From contig CAIJZF010000262.1 of assembly GCA_903825095.1 (NCBI GenBank), forward strand, positions 1-9,845: a stretch of DNA of 9,845 nucleotides. The letters run 5' to 3'. Under the pieces are notes generated by a model. It ran no database searches, was not told the origin of the DNA, and worked only from the letters and a program-made list of their open reading frames with translations. The position numbers and the translations under genes were made by a program. Positions 1 through 7,775 of this stretch are shown here, one piece after another. Numbering within the stretch: position 1 is the first letter of the stretch; every line of letters begins with the position of its first letter. Origin of the DNA: an uncultured Bacteroidota bacterium. GTDB taxonomy: Bacteria; Bacteroidota; Bacteroidia; Chitinophagales; Chitinophagaceae.

Positions 1-918
1 GGCTATTTTTAAATCGGCTTCAATACTTTGCTTTAAATCATTTCTCATCGTAGCCACTTCCATTTCAGTGACCACTTTTTCTTTCACTAAATATTGCTCA
101 TAGTTTTTAATAGGATCTTTTCTTGACCATGTTTCCATTAATTCCTTTGGAACATATTTCACACCACTGGCTTCTTCATGCCCACGCATTCTAAAAGTGG
201 TACATTCAATTAAGTATGGGCGCTGATTATTAATACAATAATCTCTTACTCCTTTAATGGTATCGTAAACTTCTAAAATATTATTACCATCTATGCGAAT
301 ACCATCAATACCATAACCTTTGGCACGGTCTACTAAGTAATCACATTTGTATTGTTCATTGGTTGGCGTGCTTAAGCCGTATCCATTATTTTCAATAATA
401 AAAATAACAGGCAGTCCCCAAACTGCAGCAACATTTAAGGCTTCATGAAAATCGCCTTCACTTGTACCGCCTTCTCCCGTAAATGCTAAAGTGGCTTTTA
501 ATTGTCCTCTTTGTTGATAAGCAAGTGCTACGCCATCTGCAATAGCTAATTGAGGACCTAAATGTGATATCATACCACATACATGATGTGCTTTAGAACC
601 AAAATGAAAACTTCTTTCGCGCGCTTTACTATAACCAGACTTATATCCTTGCCATTGTTTAAATAAATCGGTCAAAGGCATATTACGTGAAGTAAATACA
701 CCTAAGTTTCTATGCAAGGGCATGATCCATTCAGAAGGATCCATCGCTAAGGTAGCACCCACTGCAATGGCCTCTTGACCCATACCACTAAACCATTTGC
801 TAATTTTTCCTTGGCGAAGTAAAAGCAACATCTTATCCTCTATCATCCTTGGCAAAAGCAAAGATTTATATAGATGTATAAGTTGCTCGTTCGTTAATTT
901 ACCCCGCTTAAACTCCAT
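1..918 (-). CDS. 2-oxoacid dehydrogenase E1, alpha part (branched-chain type), partial at left edge
   Basis: This is the first 306 codons of a thiamine-diphosphate-dependent E1, which decarboxylates a 2-oxoacid and passes the acyl group to the lipoyl E2 of a dehydrogenase complex in the cytosol. I translated it from ATG 918; the frame stays open to base 1, so the C-terminus is outside the window. The ThDP/Mg site is visible as GEGGTSEGDFHEALN (148-162) followed by ENN (176-178). The GEG (instead of GDG) and the NNGYGLSTPTNEQY segment resemble branched-chain E1-alpha more than pyruvate E1-alpha. RSFHFGSKAHH (102-112) and RMRGHEEASG (243-252) resemble the Bacteroidota E1 in which alpha and beta are fused in one chain of about 660 residues; whether that holds here cannot be seen. 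The start is 33 bases after the stop of the YccA-like gene, with no clear promoter between, so the two are probably co-transcribed. The substrate (branched-chain 2-oxoacid versus pyruvate) is inference. Confidence 0.9.
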   Translation of the reverse strand, partial: MEFKRGKLTNEQLIHLYKSLLLPRMIEDKMLLLLRQGKISKWFSGMGQEAIAVGATLAMDPSEWIMPLHRNLGVFTSRNMPLTDLFKQWQGYKSGYSKARERSFHFGSKAHHVCGMISHLGPQLAIADGVALAYQQRGQLKATLAFTGEGGTSEGDFHEALNVAAVWGLPVIFIIENNGYGLSTPTNEQYKCDYLVDRAKGYGIDGIRIDGNNILEVYDTIKGVRDYCINNQRPYLIECTTFRMRGHEEASGVKYVPKELMETWSRKDPIKNYEQYLVKEKVVTEMEVATMRNDLKQSIEADLKIA

Positions 919-951
919 TATTATTTTTATTTAAAGGGATAAATATTCCCA

Positions 952-1719
952 CTAGTCTCTTGAGTTTAATTTACTCAACAACTTTAATATTTCTAAGTAT
1001 AACCAAACTAGTGTTACTAATAAACCAAAGGCGCCATACCATTCCATGTATTTAGGAGCACCCATTTCAGCTGCTTTTTCTATCGCATCAAAATCTAATA
1101 ATAAATTCAATGCAGCAATACCTACAATGAATAAACTTATACCAATACTTAAGGGTGAGCTATCAAAGGCAAATCCCATATTCACTCCAAACAATCCTAA
1201 AATCCAAACTATTAAATAAAATAAACCTATGCCCATTGTCGCAGACATAATAATTGAACGCAAACGGTTTGTTACATTAATAATTCTAAAATTATATAAC
1301 AAGAACATAGAAAGAGCTACCCCTAAAGTTAAGCCCACTGCATGTAGTACAATATTGGGATAGCTTTTTTGAAACATAGCATTAAAAAATGCACTAATGC
1401 CTCCAATAAATAATCCTTCTAATATTCCATAAGCAGGTGCGATATAGCCTGCCCACTGAGGCTTGAACATCATTACCAAGGCTACCACAAAACCGCCAAT
1501 AGCGCCCACTAACATATAAGTGGTTGCAGAACTTGTATTGCCTTCAGCATATACATTCCAAACGTACATAGCCGATGCCATGACCATGATTAATAAAAAA
1601 CCAAATTTTTGAATAGTGCCGCGAATACTCATTACACCAAAGGAAGAGGCGGTATCATGCAAACTTTTATCAAATATTTTTTCAGTAAGTGTGGGATTTC
1701 CAGATTTAAAAATGGCCAT
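952..1719 (-). CDS. Bax inhibitor-1/YccA family membrane protein
   Basis: This is a 255-residue integral membrane protein of the BI-1/YccA type. Seven hydrophobic helices are visible at roughly 38-56, 68-85, 92-112, 123-142, 156-177, 189-209 and 228-247, after a soluble N-terminus of about 35 residues. Family hallmarks are the EGLFIGG segment in helix 3 (101-107), the acidic LLLDFDAIE stretch (206-214), and the C-terminal APKYMEWYGAFGLLVTLVWL (221-240). Bacterial homologues such as YetJ act as pH-sensitive calcium leak channels through a pair of aspartates; D209 and D211 lie in the matching region, but transport here is not shown. The length is normal for the bacterial BaxI_1 group. The gene sits 63 bases after the deacetylase stop and 33 bases before the E1 gene, all in the same direction. 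A TATTTTTA box at 1749-1742 could give it its own promoter. No Shine-Dalgarno sequence precedes the ATG. Confidence 0.92.
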   Translation of the reverse strand: MAIFKSGNPTLTEKIFDKSLHDTASSFGVMSIRGTIQKFGFLLIMVMASAMYVWNVYAEGNTSSATTYMLVGAIGGFVVALVMMFKPQWAGYIAPAYGILEGLFIGGISAFFNAMFQKSYPNIVLHAVGLTLGVALSMFLLYNFRIINVTNRLRSIIMSATMGIGLFYLIVWILGLFGVNMGFAFDSSPLSIGISLFIVGIAALNLLLDFDAIEKAAEMGAPKYMEWYGAFGLLVTLVWLYLEILKLLSKLNSRD

Positions 1720-1741
1720 AGTTTTACGTTTTTTTCTACTA

Positions 1742-1749
1742 TAAAAATA
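1742..1749 (-). promoter_or_regulatory. possible -7 box upstream of the YccA-like gene
   Basis: On the minus strand this reads TATTTTTA, a 7 of 8 match to the Bacteroidota -7 consensus TAnnTTTG, 22 bases before ATG 1719. No convincing -33 TTG lies at the expected distance, and the region is A/T-rich, so a chance match is quite possible. Confidence 0.3.
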
Positions 1750-1782
1750 CTAAATACTTTGAATGATTGTCTAAAAAAAAGG

Positions 1783-2589
1783 TTAATTCAAGGCATTTTT
1801 AAGCCCAGGATATTGGGTAATTTTATCAAAGCGGTAATGCTTTCGCTTTTTTAACAAGCCCACCATGGTTGCTAATTTAAGGGAATCGGCAGCGGCCGCA
1901 AACATATGGTCATGCATTAAAATAACTAAGTGATTTTTTGTTTTGGTTTGATTGTGTTCAAATAAGCTATCCACCAATAAAGCTATGGCTTCCGGACTTT
2001 GTACTGGTTTGCCATATTTATTAAATCGCCATTCCATATCCCATCCAATCACATCCCATCCTAAACTATCCATTTTATGTGCTAGTGGCTTTACTAACCA
2101 ACTGGCTTTTTTAGCATCCTTGGTGTCCCAGGCATTGTTCCCCGGAAATCGGACCAAATTATTAGTAGGAGCCAATACGTCCTTGCCCTTTAAAAAATCC
2201 AAAGTGGCTGAATCTGGATGCTGATAAAACCAACGGTATTTGCCAGCAGCATGCGAATAGCTATGATTAGAAAGTGAAAATAAGCCTGGATTAGATTTGA
2301 TTTGCTCGTAAAGCCTTCGACCCTTGCTACTCCTAGATTGATGCAGGCCAATTTCAAAAAAAGAGGCAGCCAGTTTTTCTCTCTCACAGATAGTAATACA
2401 GTTGGCTGTTCCATTTAAAGGACCATCATCAAAGGTTAAGTAAATATGTTTTATAGTACTATCATACGGCTGCTGCTGAGTCCCTATAGCTGAATTTTTT
2501 ACTACATAATTCGTTGCCGCCATTGGGTTAGGGGGCAGAAAGGGTAGTAAAAAAAGACTTAATATGTAAAAAACAGGCCCAATAAGCAT
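1783..2589 (-). CDS. NodB-type polysaccharide deacetylase, exported
   Basis: This is a 268-residue carbohydrate esterase family 4 protein, expected to remove acetyl groups from an N-acetylated or O-acetylated polysaccharide outside the cytoplasm. The metal and catalytic motifs are in the usual order: LTFDDGP (51-57; D54 base and D55 metal ligand by analogy), SNHSYSH (107-113; H109 and H113 metal ligands), RFPG (147-150) and MHDH (225-228; catalytic His). The N-terminus, residues 1-18, is strongly hydrophobic and reads as a signal peptide or anchor, although it lacks the usual basic residues. ATG 2589 is the first start after an in-frame stop; Met23 is a possible alternative but would lose the export signal. 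The gene diverges from korA and has a TACCTTCG box upstream. A run of eight T follows the stop (1780-1773), but no stable stem precedes it, so I do not call a terminator. The substrate is unknown. Confidence 0.9.
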   Translation of the reverse strand: MLIGPVFYILSLFLLPFLPPNPMAATNYVVKNSAIGTQQQPYDSTIKHIYLTFDDGPLNGTANCITICEREKLAASFFEIGLHQSRSSKGRRLYEQIKSNPGLFSLSNHSYSHAAGKYRWFYQHPDSATLDFLKGKDVLAPTNNLVRFPGNNAWDTKDAKKASWLVKPLAHKMDSLGWDVIGWDMEWRFNKYGKPVQSPEAIALLVDSLFEHNQTKTKNHLVILMHDHMFAAAADSLKLATMVGLLKKRKHYRFDKITQYPGLKNALN

Positions 2590-2610
2590 AAAATCAAAGC
2601 TTTGTGGCCG

Positions 2611-2618
2611 CGAAGGTA
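2611..2618 (-). promoter_or_regulatory. -7 promoter box for the polysaccharide deacetylase gene
   Basis: The minus strand reads TACCTTCG, a 7 of 8 match to TAnnTTTG, ending 21 bases before ATG 2589. The identical octamer lies upstream of the divergent korA gene, which makes a chance match less likely. No clear -33 TTG is seen; that area is A/T-rich. Transcription would start near 2605. Confidence 0.55.
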
Positions 2619-2625
2619 GGCAAGA

Positions 2626-2648
2626 AAACTATAAAAAAACTATAAAAA
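2626..2648. repeat. 11-bp tandem repeat AAACTATAAAA x2 between divergent promoters
   Basis: Two exact copies of AAACTATAAAA (2626-2636 and 2637-2647) lie head to tail, followed by one further A. They sit between the two divergent TACCTTCG boxes. The 11-bp period is about one helical turn, so the A-tracts face the same side of the DNA. A role as curved DNA or a polymerase contact site is inference. Confidence 0.55.
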
Positions 2649-2674
2649 GTTAAGGTTTTAGGCCCTCGGATTTG

Positions 2675-2682
2675 TACCTTCG
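2675..2682 (+). promoter_or_regulatory. -7 promoter box for korA
   Basis: TACCTTCG matches TAnnTTTG at 7 of 8 positions, and its last base is 19 bases before ATG 2702. Transcription would start around 2687-2690. This places the in-frame TTG at 2672 inside the promoter and outside the transcript, which supports ATG 2702 as the korA start. A -33 TTG at the ideal spacing is not evident. Confidence 0.55.
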
Positions 2683-2701
2683 TGCTCCAATAAAATCGAA
2701 T

Positions 2702-4546
2702 ATGCAAAAAGAAGTTGTTTTACAGGATGTAGTTATAAAATTTGCTGGTGATAGTGGTGATGGTATGCAATTAACAGGTCAGCAATTTACCAATAACACT
2801 GCCTTATTAGGTATTGATTTAGCTACTTTCCCAGATTTCCCTGCGGAAATTAGAGCTCCATTAGGAACCCTACCAGGTGTGAGTGGATTCCAAATTCATT
2901 TTAGTTCTAACAGAGTATATACACCAGGTGATATTTGTGATGTACTAGTAGCGATGAATGCAGCCGCTTTAAAAGTGAATTTAAAAGGTTTGAAAAAAGG
3001 CGGAAAAATTATTGCAAACATTGAAGGTTTTGATACAAAGAATTTACGCTTAGCTGCCTACCCTGATGGAATTAACCCATTAGAAGATGGTAGTTTAGAT
3101 GGATATGATTTAACAAAAGTAGACGTAACCAAATTAACGCGTGAAGCCCTGAAAGCCTATACAGACTTGGGTATCAAAGAAAGAGACCGTGCAAAGAACA
3201 TGTTTGTACTAGGTATGATTTATTGGTTATACAATAGAGATTTAGATACCACTATTGAATATTTAAAAGATAAATTCAAAAAGAAAGAATCTATTTTAAA
3301 TAGTAATATCGATGTACTAAAAGCAGGTTATTTCTATGGTGAAACAGCCGAACTTTTTGCTTCTAGATACAAAGTAGAAAAGGCGAAAATGGAACCAGGT
3401 ACTTACAGAAGTATCATGGGTAACCAAGCTTTATCTATGGGTTTAATTGCAGCTGCTCAAAAAAGTGGTTTACAATTATTTTTAGGAAGTTATCCTATTA
3501 CACCTGCTACCGATATCTTACATGAATTAAGTAAGTACAAGAATTTTAATGTAAAAACTTTCCAAGCAGAAGATGAGATTGCTGGTATTAGTGCTGCTAT
3601 TGGCGCGAGCTATGGTGGTTCTATTGGTTTAACCACTACTTCTGGACCAGGTATGGCTTTAAAAACAGAGGCCATGGGACTTGCCATGATGTTAGAGATT
3701 CCTTTAGTGATTGTGAATATTCAAAGAGGTGGCCCTTCAACAGGTTTACCTACTAAAACAGAGCAAAGCGATTTAATGCAAGCTTATTATGGAAGAAATG
3801 GTGAGGCACCTATTCCTATTATTGCTACTTCAACACCTAGCGATTGTTTCGATATGGCATTTGAGGCAGTGCGTATTGCACTTCAACATATGACTCCAGT
3901 TATTTTACTAAGTGATGGTTATATTGCCAATGGTGCTGAACCTTGGAAATTCCCTACTGCTAGTAGCTTGCCAACCATTGAAGTGAAATTTAAAAAAGCA
4001 TTGGATGAAGGGGAAGAAAAATTCCTTCCTTATAAGAGAAACGAAAAAGGTGCAAGACCTTGGGCTATTCCAGGCACTCCAGGTTTAGAACATAGAATTG
4101 GTGGATTAGAAAAACAAGCAGAAACAGGAAACGTAAGCTACGATTCTGAGAACCACGAATTCATGGTAAAAGCAAGAGAAGCTAAAGTAGAAAAAATTGC
4201 AGATTATATTCCTTTACAAACGATTGACTCTGGTGCTGAAAAAGGAAAAGTATTAATACTTGGATGGGGTTCTACATATGGAACTATTAAGAGTGCCGCA
4301 CTACATTTACAAAGTCAAGGTAAAGCAGTAAGCCATGCACATATTAAGTACATGCGTCCTTTCCCTAAAAACTTAGGCGATATTTTAAAGAATTTTGAAA
4401 CAGTAGTTATTCCTGAAATTAACAACGGACAATTAATTAAAATTATTCGCGATAAATATTTTGTAGACGCTAAAGGTTATAATAAAATCATGGGCGTTCC
4501 TATTACTAAACAAGAATTAGTAACAGCAGTAGAACAATATTTGTAG
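2702..4546 (+). CDS. korA: 2-oxoacid (2-oxoglutarate-type):ferredoxin oxidoreductase, fused gamma-alpha subunit
   Basis: This 614-residue protein is the gamma-alpha part of a 2-oxoacid:ferredoxin oxidoreductase, which interconverts a 2-oxoacid plus CoA with acyl-CoA, CO2 and reduced ferredoxin. The gamma domain comes first (about 10-200), with AGDSGDGMQLTG (15-26) and PDFPAEIRAPLGTLPGVSGF (44-63). The alpha (pyrimidine-binding) domain follows from about 240, with GSYPITPATDI (262-272), QAEDEIAGIS (288-297), TTTSGPG (311-317) and QRGGPSTGLPTKTEQSDL (341-358). This fused order and length are normal for KorA of Bacteroidota and Actinobacteria; the 2-oxoglutarate preference is by family, not shown. 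An in-frame TTG lies 30 bases upstream, but I prefer ATG 2702 because the TTG overlaps the putative promoter. The beta subunit, which supplies the ThDP diphosphate site and an Fe-S cluster, usually follows directly. Here the gene ends in a terminator and the next gene is nth on the other strand. Confidence 0.93.
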   Translation: MQKEVVLQDVVIKFAGDSGDGMQLTGQQFTNNTALLGIDLATFPDFPAEIRAPLGTLPGVSGFQIHFSSNRVYTPGDICDVLVAMNAAALKVNLKGLKKGGKIIANIEGFDTKNLRLAAYPDGINPLEDGSLDGYDLTKVDVTKLTREALKAYTDLGIKERDRAKNMFVLGMIYWLYNRDLDTTIEYLKDKFKKKESILNSNIDVLKAGYFYGETAELFASRYKVEKAKMEPGTYRSIMGNQALSMGLIAAAQKSGLQLFLGSYPITPATDILHELSKYKNFNVKTFQAEDEIAGISAAIGASYGGSIGLTTTSGPGMALKTEAMGLAMMLEIPLVIVNIQRGGPSTGLPTKTEQSDLMQAYYGRNGEAPIPIIATSTPSDCFDMAFEAVRIALQHMTPVILLSDGYIANGAEPWKFPTASSLPTIEVKFKKALDEGEEKFLPYKRNEKGARPWAIPGTPGLEHRIGGLEKQAETGNVSYDSENHEFMVKAREAKVEKIADYIPLQTIDSGAEKGKVLILGWGSTYGTIKSAALHLQSQGKAVSHAHIKYMRPFPKNLGDILKNFETVVIPEINNGQLIKIIRDKYFVDAKGYNKIMGVPITKQELVTAVEQYL

Positions 4547-4555
4547 TGTAGTAAT

Positions 4556-4575
4556 AGCTGAAAAAATATTCAGCT
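4556..4575 (+). other. 7-bp hairpin after the korA stop
   Basis: AGCTGAA (4556-4562) pairs perfectly with TTCAGCT (4569-4575) across a 6-base loop, ten bases after the korA stop. No T-run follows, so it is not an intrinsic terminator on its own. It may protect the 3' end of the transcript or be incidental. A 10-base near-repeat (TTAACTTAT twice, 4576-4594) fills the space to the next hairpin. Confidence 0.4.
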
Positions 4576-4594
4576 TTAACTTATCTTAACTTAT

Positions 4595-4630
4595 AAAAAA
4601 GCGTCTCTAATTTAAGAGGCGCTTTTTTTT
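4595..4630 (+). terminator. rho-independent terminator of korA, probably bidirectional with nth
   Basis: The stem GCGTCTCT (4601-4608) pairs with AGAGGCGC (4615-4622) around a 6-base loop, preceded by A6 and followed by T8 (4623-4630). In plus-strand RNA all eight pairs form, one as a U-G wobble. In minus-strand RNA that position is an A-C mismatch, but six U follow, so weaker termination of nth is plausible. The right arm and the T-run are also the last codons of nth. Confidence 0.85.
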
Positions 4631-5259
4631 GCTCCTTCCTTACAAAAAGAAACTAAGCCACAAGAATCGCATTTAGGATTTCTTGCCAAACAAGTATACC
4701 TGCCATGCAGTATTAACCAGTGATGCGCTGTATGCACAAGTGCTGTAGGAATATGTTTTATTAATGCTTTCTCCACGGCCAAGGGTGTAGTGGCCGTCAT
4801 GGGTACTAGGCCCAATCTTCTACTTACTCTAAACACATGGGTATCTACCGCCATATTGGGTTGTTTGTCTACCACAGAGGTAATCACATTGGCGGTTTTG
4901 CGGCCTACGCCTGGAAGTGTAATTAACTGCTCCACCGTCAAAGGCACTTCTGCATTAAAATTGTCTATTAATAATTGGCTCATGCCAATTAAATGCTTGG
5001 CTTTATTATTAGGATAAGAAATACTTTTTATAAGTGCAAACATTTGCTCAAAACTAGCCTTAGCCATTTTTTGAGGAGTTGGAAATTGTTTAAAAATAGC
5101 AGGAGTAGTTAAGTTCACACGTTTGTCTGTGCACTGCGCAGATAAAATAACAGCAACTAATAATTGAAAGGGATTTTCATACAGGAGTTCCGTTTCAGCA
5201 ATAGGTACTTGCTCTTGAAAATAGGCAAGCACTAATTCGTAGCGTTCTTTCTTTGTCAT
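4612..5259 (-). CDS. nth: endonuclease III (DNA glycosylase/AP lyase)
   Basis: This 215-residue enzyme is a base-excision repair glycosylase that removes oxidised pyrimidines and cleaves the DNA backbone by beta-elimination. The helix-hairpin-helix LPGVGRKTANVI (115-126) carries the catalytic lysine K121, and VDTHVFRVSRRLG (138-150) carries the catalytic aspartate D139. Four cysteines at 190, 197, 200 and 206 have the exact C-x6-C-x2-C-x5-C spacing of the [4Fe-4S] cluster loop. Length is normal (E. coli Nth has 211). The SYPNNKAKHL segment (81-90) replaces the GFYNSKA-type sequence of enterobacterial Nth and is, to my memory, usual in Bacteroidota. The ATG overlaps the stop of the upstream FtsB-like gene by one base (TAATG), which suggests translational coupling. 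The last five codons (KKSAS) and the stop lie inside the hairpin that terminates korA. Confidence 0.96.
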   Translation of the reverse strand: MTKKERYELVLAYFQEQVPIAETELLYENPFQLLVAVILSAQCTDKRVNLTTPAIFKQFPTPQKMAKASFEQMFALIKSISYPNNKAKHLIGMSQLLIDNFNAEVPLTVEQLITLPGVGRKTANVITSVVDKQPNMAVDTHVFRVSRRLGLVPMTATTPLAVEKALIKHIPTALVHTAHHWLILHGRYTCLARNPKCDSCGLVSFCKEGAKKSAS

Positions 5260-5573
5260 TATTTAGTGGCAGAATGCAAAGTGTCTTCAAATAAATATAC
5301 TTCCTCTCCTTCTCTGCGTAATAAATATCTTTCGCGCGCATATTTTTCAATGGCCGCTTTATTATTTTGAATATTATTCAATTGCTTTTGCGTGTACTCT
5401 ATTTCTTTTTGATAATACTTTTTAGCGTCTTCCACTTTTTTAAGCTCCGCTGCCCTTTCTCTTTGTTGAAAAAAATCTCTTTGATCAAAAAATAACATCC
5501 ATACCACAAATCCAAGGCTTACAATAAAGTAACGATTCGCTACAAAGGGGAGTATTTTTTTGATGAATTTCAT
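5259..5573 (-). CDS. FtsB/DivIC-like septum formation protein
   Basis: This 104-residue bitopic membrane protein belongs to the septum formation initiator (FtsB/DivIC) family, part of the divisome subcomplex with FtsL and FtsQ. A short basic N-terminus (KFIKK) is followed by one transmembrane helix at about 14-29, then a charged, heptad-like coiled coil at about 32-76, and the family signature IEKYARERYLLRREGEEVYL (75-94), which ends the coiled coil and contacts partner proteins in this family. Length is normal. The gene shares one base with nth downstream and begins about 40 bases after the enolase terminator, so it probably heads a two-gene transcript. A minus-strand TAATTTTA box at 5596-5589 is a 7 of 8 match to the -7 consensus, 15 bases before the ATG. 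FtsB and DivIC cannot be distinguished at this length. Confidence 0.88.
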   Translation of the reverse strand: MKFIKKILPFVANRYFIVSLGFVVWMLFFDQRDFFQQRERAAELKKVEDAKKYYQKEIEYTQKQLNNIQNNKAAIEKYARERYLLRREGEEVYLFEDTLHSATK

Positions 5574-5588
5574 ATTACGGACTTAGCG

Positions 5589-5596
5589 TAAAATTA
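5589..5596 (-). promoter_or_regulatory. possible -7 box for the ftsB-like/nth pair
   Basis: The minus strand reads TAATTTTA, one base from TAnnTTTG, in the gap between the enolase terminator and ATG 5573. Because a strong terminator lies just upstream, some promoter is needed here, which raises the weight of an otherwise weak match. Confidence 0.4.
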
Positions 5597-5616
5597 AGAT
5601 AGTTCTCATGATATGG

Positions 5617-5649
5617 CAAAAAAAAAGAGGAGCCCCATGGAGCTCCTCT
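5617..5649 (-). terminator. rho-independent terminator of enolase
   Basis: On the minus strand a perfect 8-bp stem, AGAGGAGC (5649-5642) with GCTCCTCT (5633-5626), closes an 8-base loop and is followed by an uninterrupted T-run down to about 5618. It lies 23 bases after the enolase stop codon. The plus strand has no T-run after the stem, so it works in the enolase direction only. Confidence 0.9.
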
Positions 5650-5672
5650 ACTTATTTTAATAGCAGTAAGGT

Positions 5673-6977
<1,305 letters not shown>

Positions 6978-7037
6978 TTAATTTTTACTTTCAATTGTTT
7001 TGATTCAAAAAGGAGACTGCAATTTACACCCTTTTTT

Positions 7038-7742
7038 TTAATGGGTAAGCATTTTGAATATATCTTCTAAACTTGCATCGTGTTTTTCCAATAACCGGCC
7101 TATGGGCTCGTCTGCCACTAGCTTTCCTTGGTGTAATACTAACACTCGATCACATATAGCCGTAACCTCTTGTAAGATATGTGTGGAAAATAAAATCATG
7201 GTGTCCTTGCTCAGTGATTGTATCAAGGCTCTAATTTCAATGAGTTGATTGGGGTCTAAACCAGCCGTAGGTTCGTCTAATAAAATAAGTTTTGGCTTAT
7301 GTATAATGGCAGCTGCAATACCTAGTCTTTGTTTATATCCTTTAGAAAGGGCTGCTATTTTTTTATGTTGCATTGACTGAAGGCCTGTTTGCTCAATCAC
7401 AGCATTAATGGCTTCAGCTGCATTCGGTATAGAATGTACTGTTGTTAAAAATTGTAAATACTCTTTTACATATAAATCTTGGTAAAGTGCATTGGATTCT
7501 GGCAGGTAGCCAATTTGTTTATTTACATCACTTGCATTTGGATGAACTGCGGCTGCGTTTAAAACAATTGAACCTTTGTCGGCTTCTAAAAAGCCAGCAA
7601 GCATTTTTAAAGTAGTAGACTTTCCAGCACCATTGGGGCCTAAAAAGCCAACAATTTCTCCAGGCTTTAATTGAAAAGAAACCTCATTCACCGCCATTTG
7701 ATGGCCGTAATTTTTACAAAGGGTATTTACTACTAATGACAT
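7038..7742 (-). CDS. ABC transporter ATP-binding protein, GldA-like
   Basis: This 234-residue ABC ATPase subunit has Walker A GPNGAGKST (35-43), Q-loop Q76 in KQIGYLPE, signature LSKGYKQR (132-139), Walker B LILLDEPTAGLDP (152-164) and switch histidine H188 in FSTHILQE. The IGYLPESNALYQDLYVKEYL segment (77-96) and the LSKGYKQR signature closely resemble GldA, the ATPase that Bacteroidota use with the GldF/GldG membrane proteins in gliding motility. However, GldA is about 300 residues, whereas this protein ends soon after the H-loop region, and no permease gene is in the window. It may serve another exporter of the CcmA/NatA type. A perfect TAnnTTTG box (TACTTTTG, 7754-7747) ends four bases before the ATG. 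It lies 33 bases after the two-helix protein gene and 69 bases before eno. Confidence 0.93.
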   Translation of the reverse strand: MSLVVNTLCKNYGHQMAVNEVSFQLKPGEIVGFLGPNGAGKSTTLKMLAGFLEADKGSIVLNAAAVHPNASDVNKQIGYLPESNALYQDLYVKEYLQFLTTVHSIPNAAEAINAVIEQTGLQSMQHKKIAALSKGYKQRLGIAAAIIHKPKLILLDEPTAGLDPNQLIEIRALIQSLSKDTMILFSTHILQEVTAICDRVLVLHQGKLVADEPIGRLLEKHDASLEDIFKMLTH

Positions 7743-7746
7743 AAAT

Positions 7747-7754
7747 CAAAAGTA
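7747..7754 (-). promoter_or_regulatory. -7-like box directly before the ABC ATPase start
   Basis: The minus strand reads TACTTTTG, an exact match to TAnnTTTG. Only four bases separate it from ATG 7742, so transcription from it would start at or close to the ATG and give a leaderless message. An exact match to a six-base consensus can arise by chance in A/T-rich DNA. Confidence 0.4.
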
Positions 7755-7775
7755 CTTATATAAAATGATTTTCCC

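Noticed and set aside
448..477. GEG in place of GDG in the E1 thiamine-binding motif as a possible inactivating change
   Set aside because: Branched-chain E1-alpha proteins, including the human enzyme, also have GEG at this place, so it is a family trait.
936..950. Small dyad GGGATAAATATTCCC between the YccA-like and E1 genes as a terminator
   Set aside because: The stem is only about four pairs and has no T-run; the genes look co-transcribed.
1773..1782. T8 run after the deacetylase stop as an intrinsic terminator
   Set aside because: No stable G/C-containing stem precedes it on the minus strand.
1609..1854. Plus-strand open frame of 81 codons, and similar ones at 1952-2224, 4790-5017, 5608-5805, 6159-6392, 7054-7248, 8980-9174 and 9403-9618
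   Set aside because: Each lies mainly opposite a well-supported gene and shows no recognisable family composition or start context.
2190..2414. Minus-strand 74-codon frame inside the deacetylase gene, and 6170-6367 inside enolase
   Set aside because: Both are out-of-frame shadows of genes with clear catalytic motifs.
2672..2701. TTG start giving a 624-residue KorA
   Set aside because: The TTG overlaps the putative -7 box and the extra ten residues precede the normal KorA start; ATG 2702 fits better.
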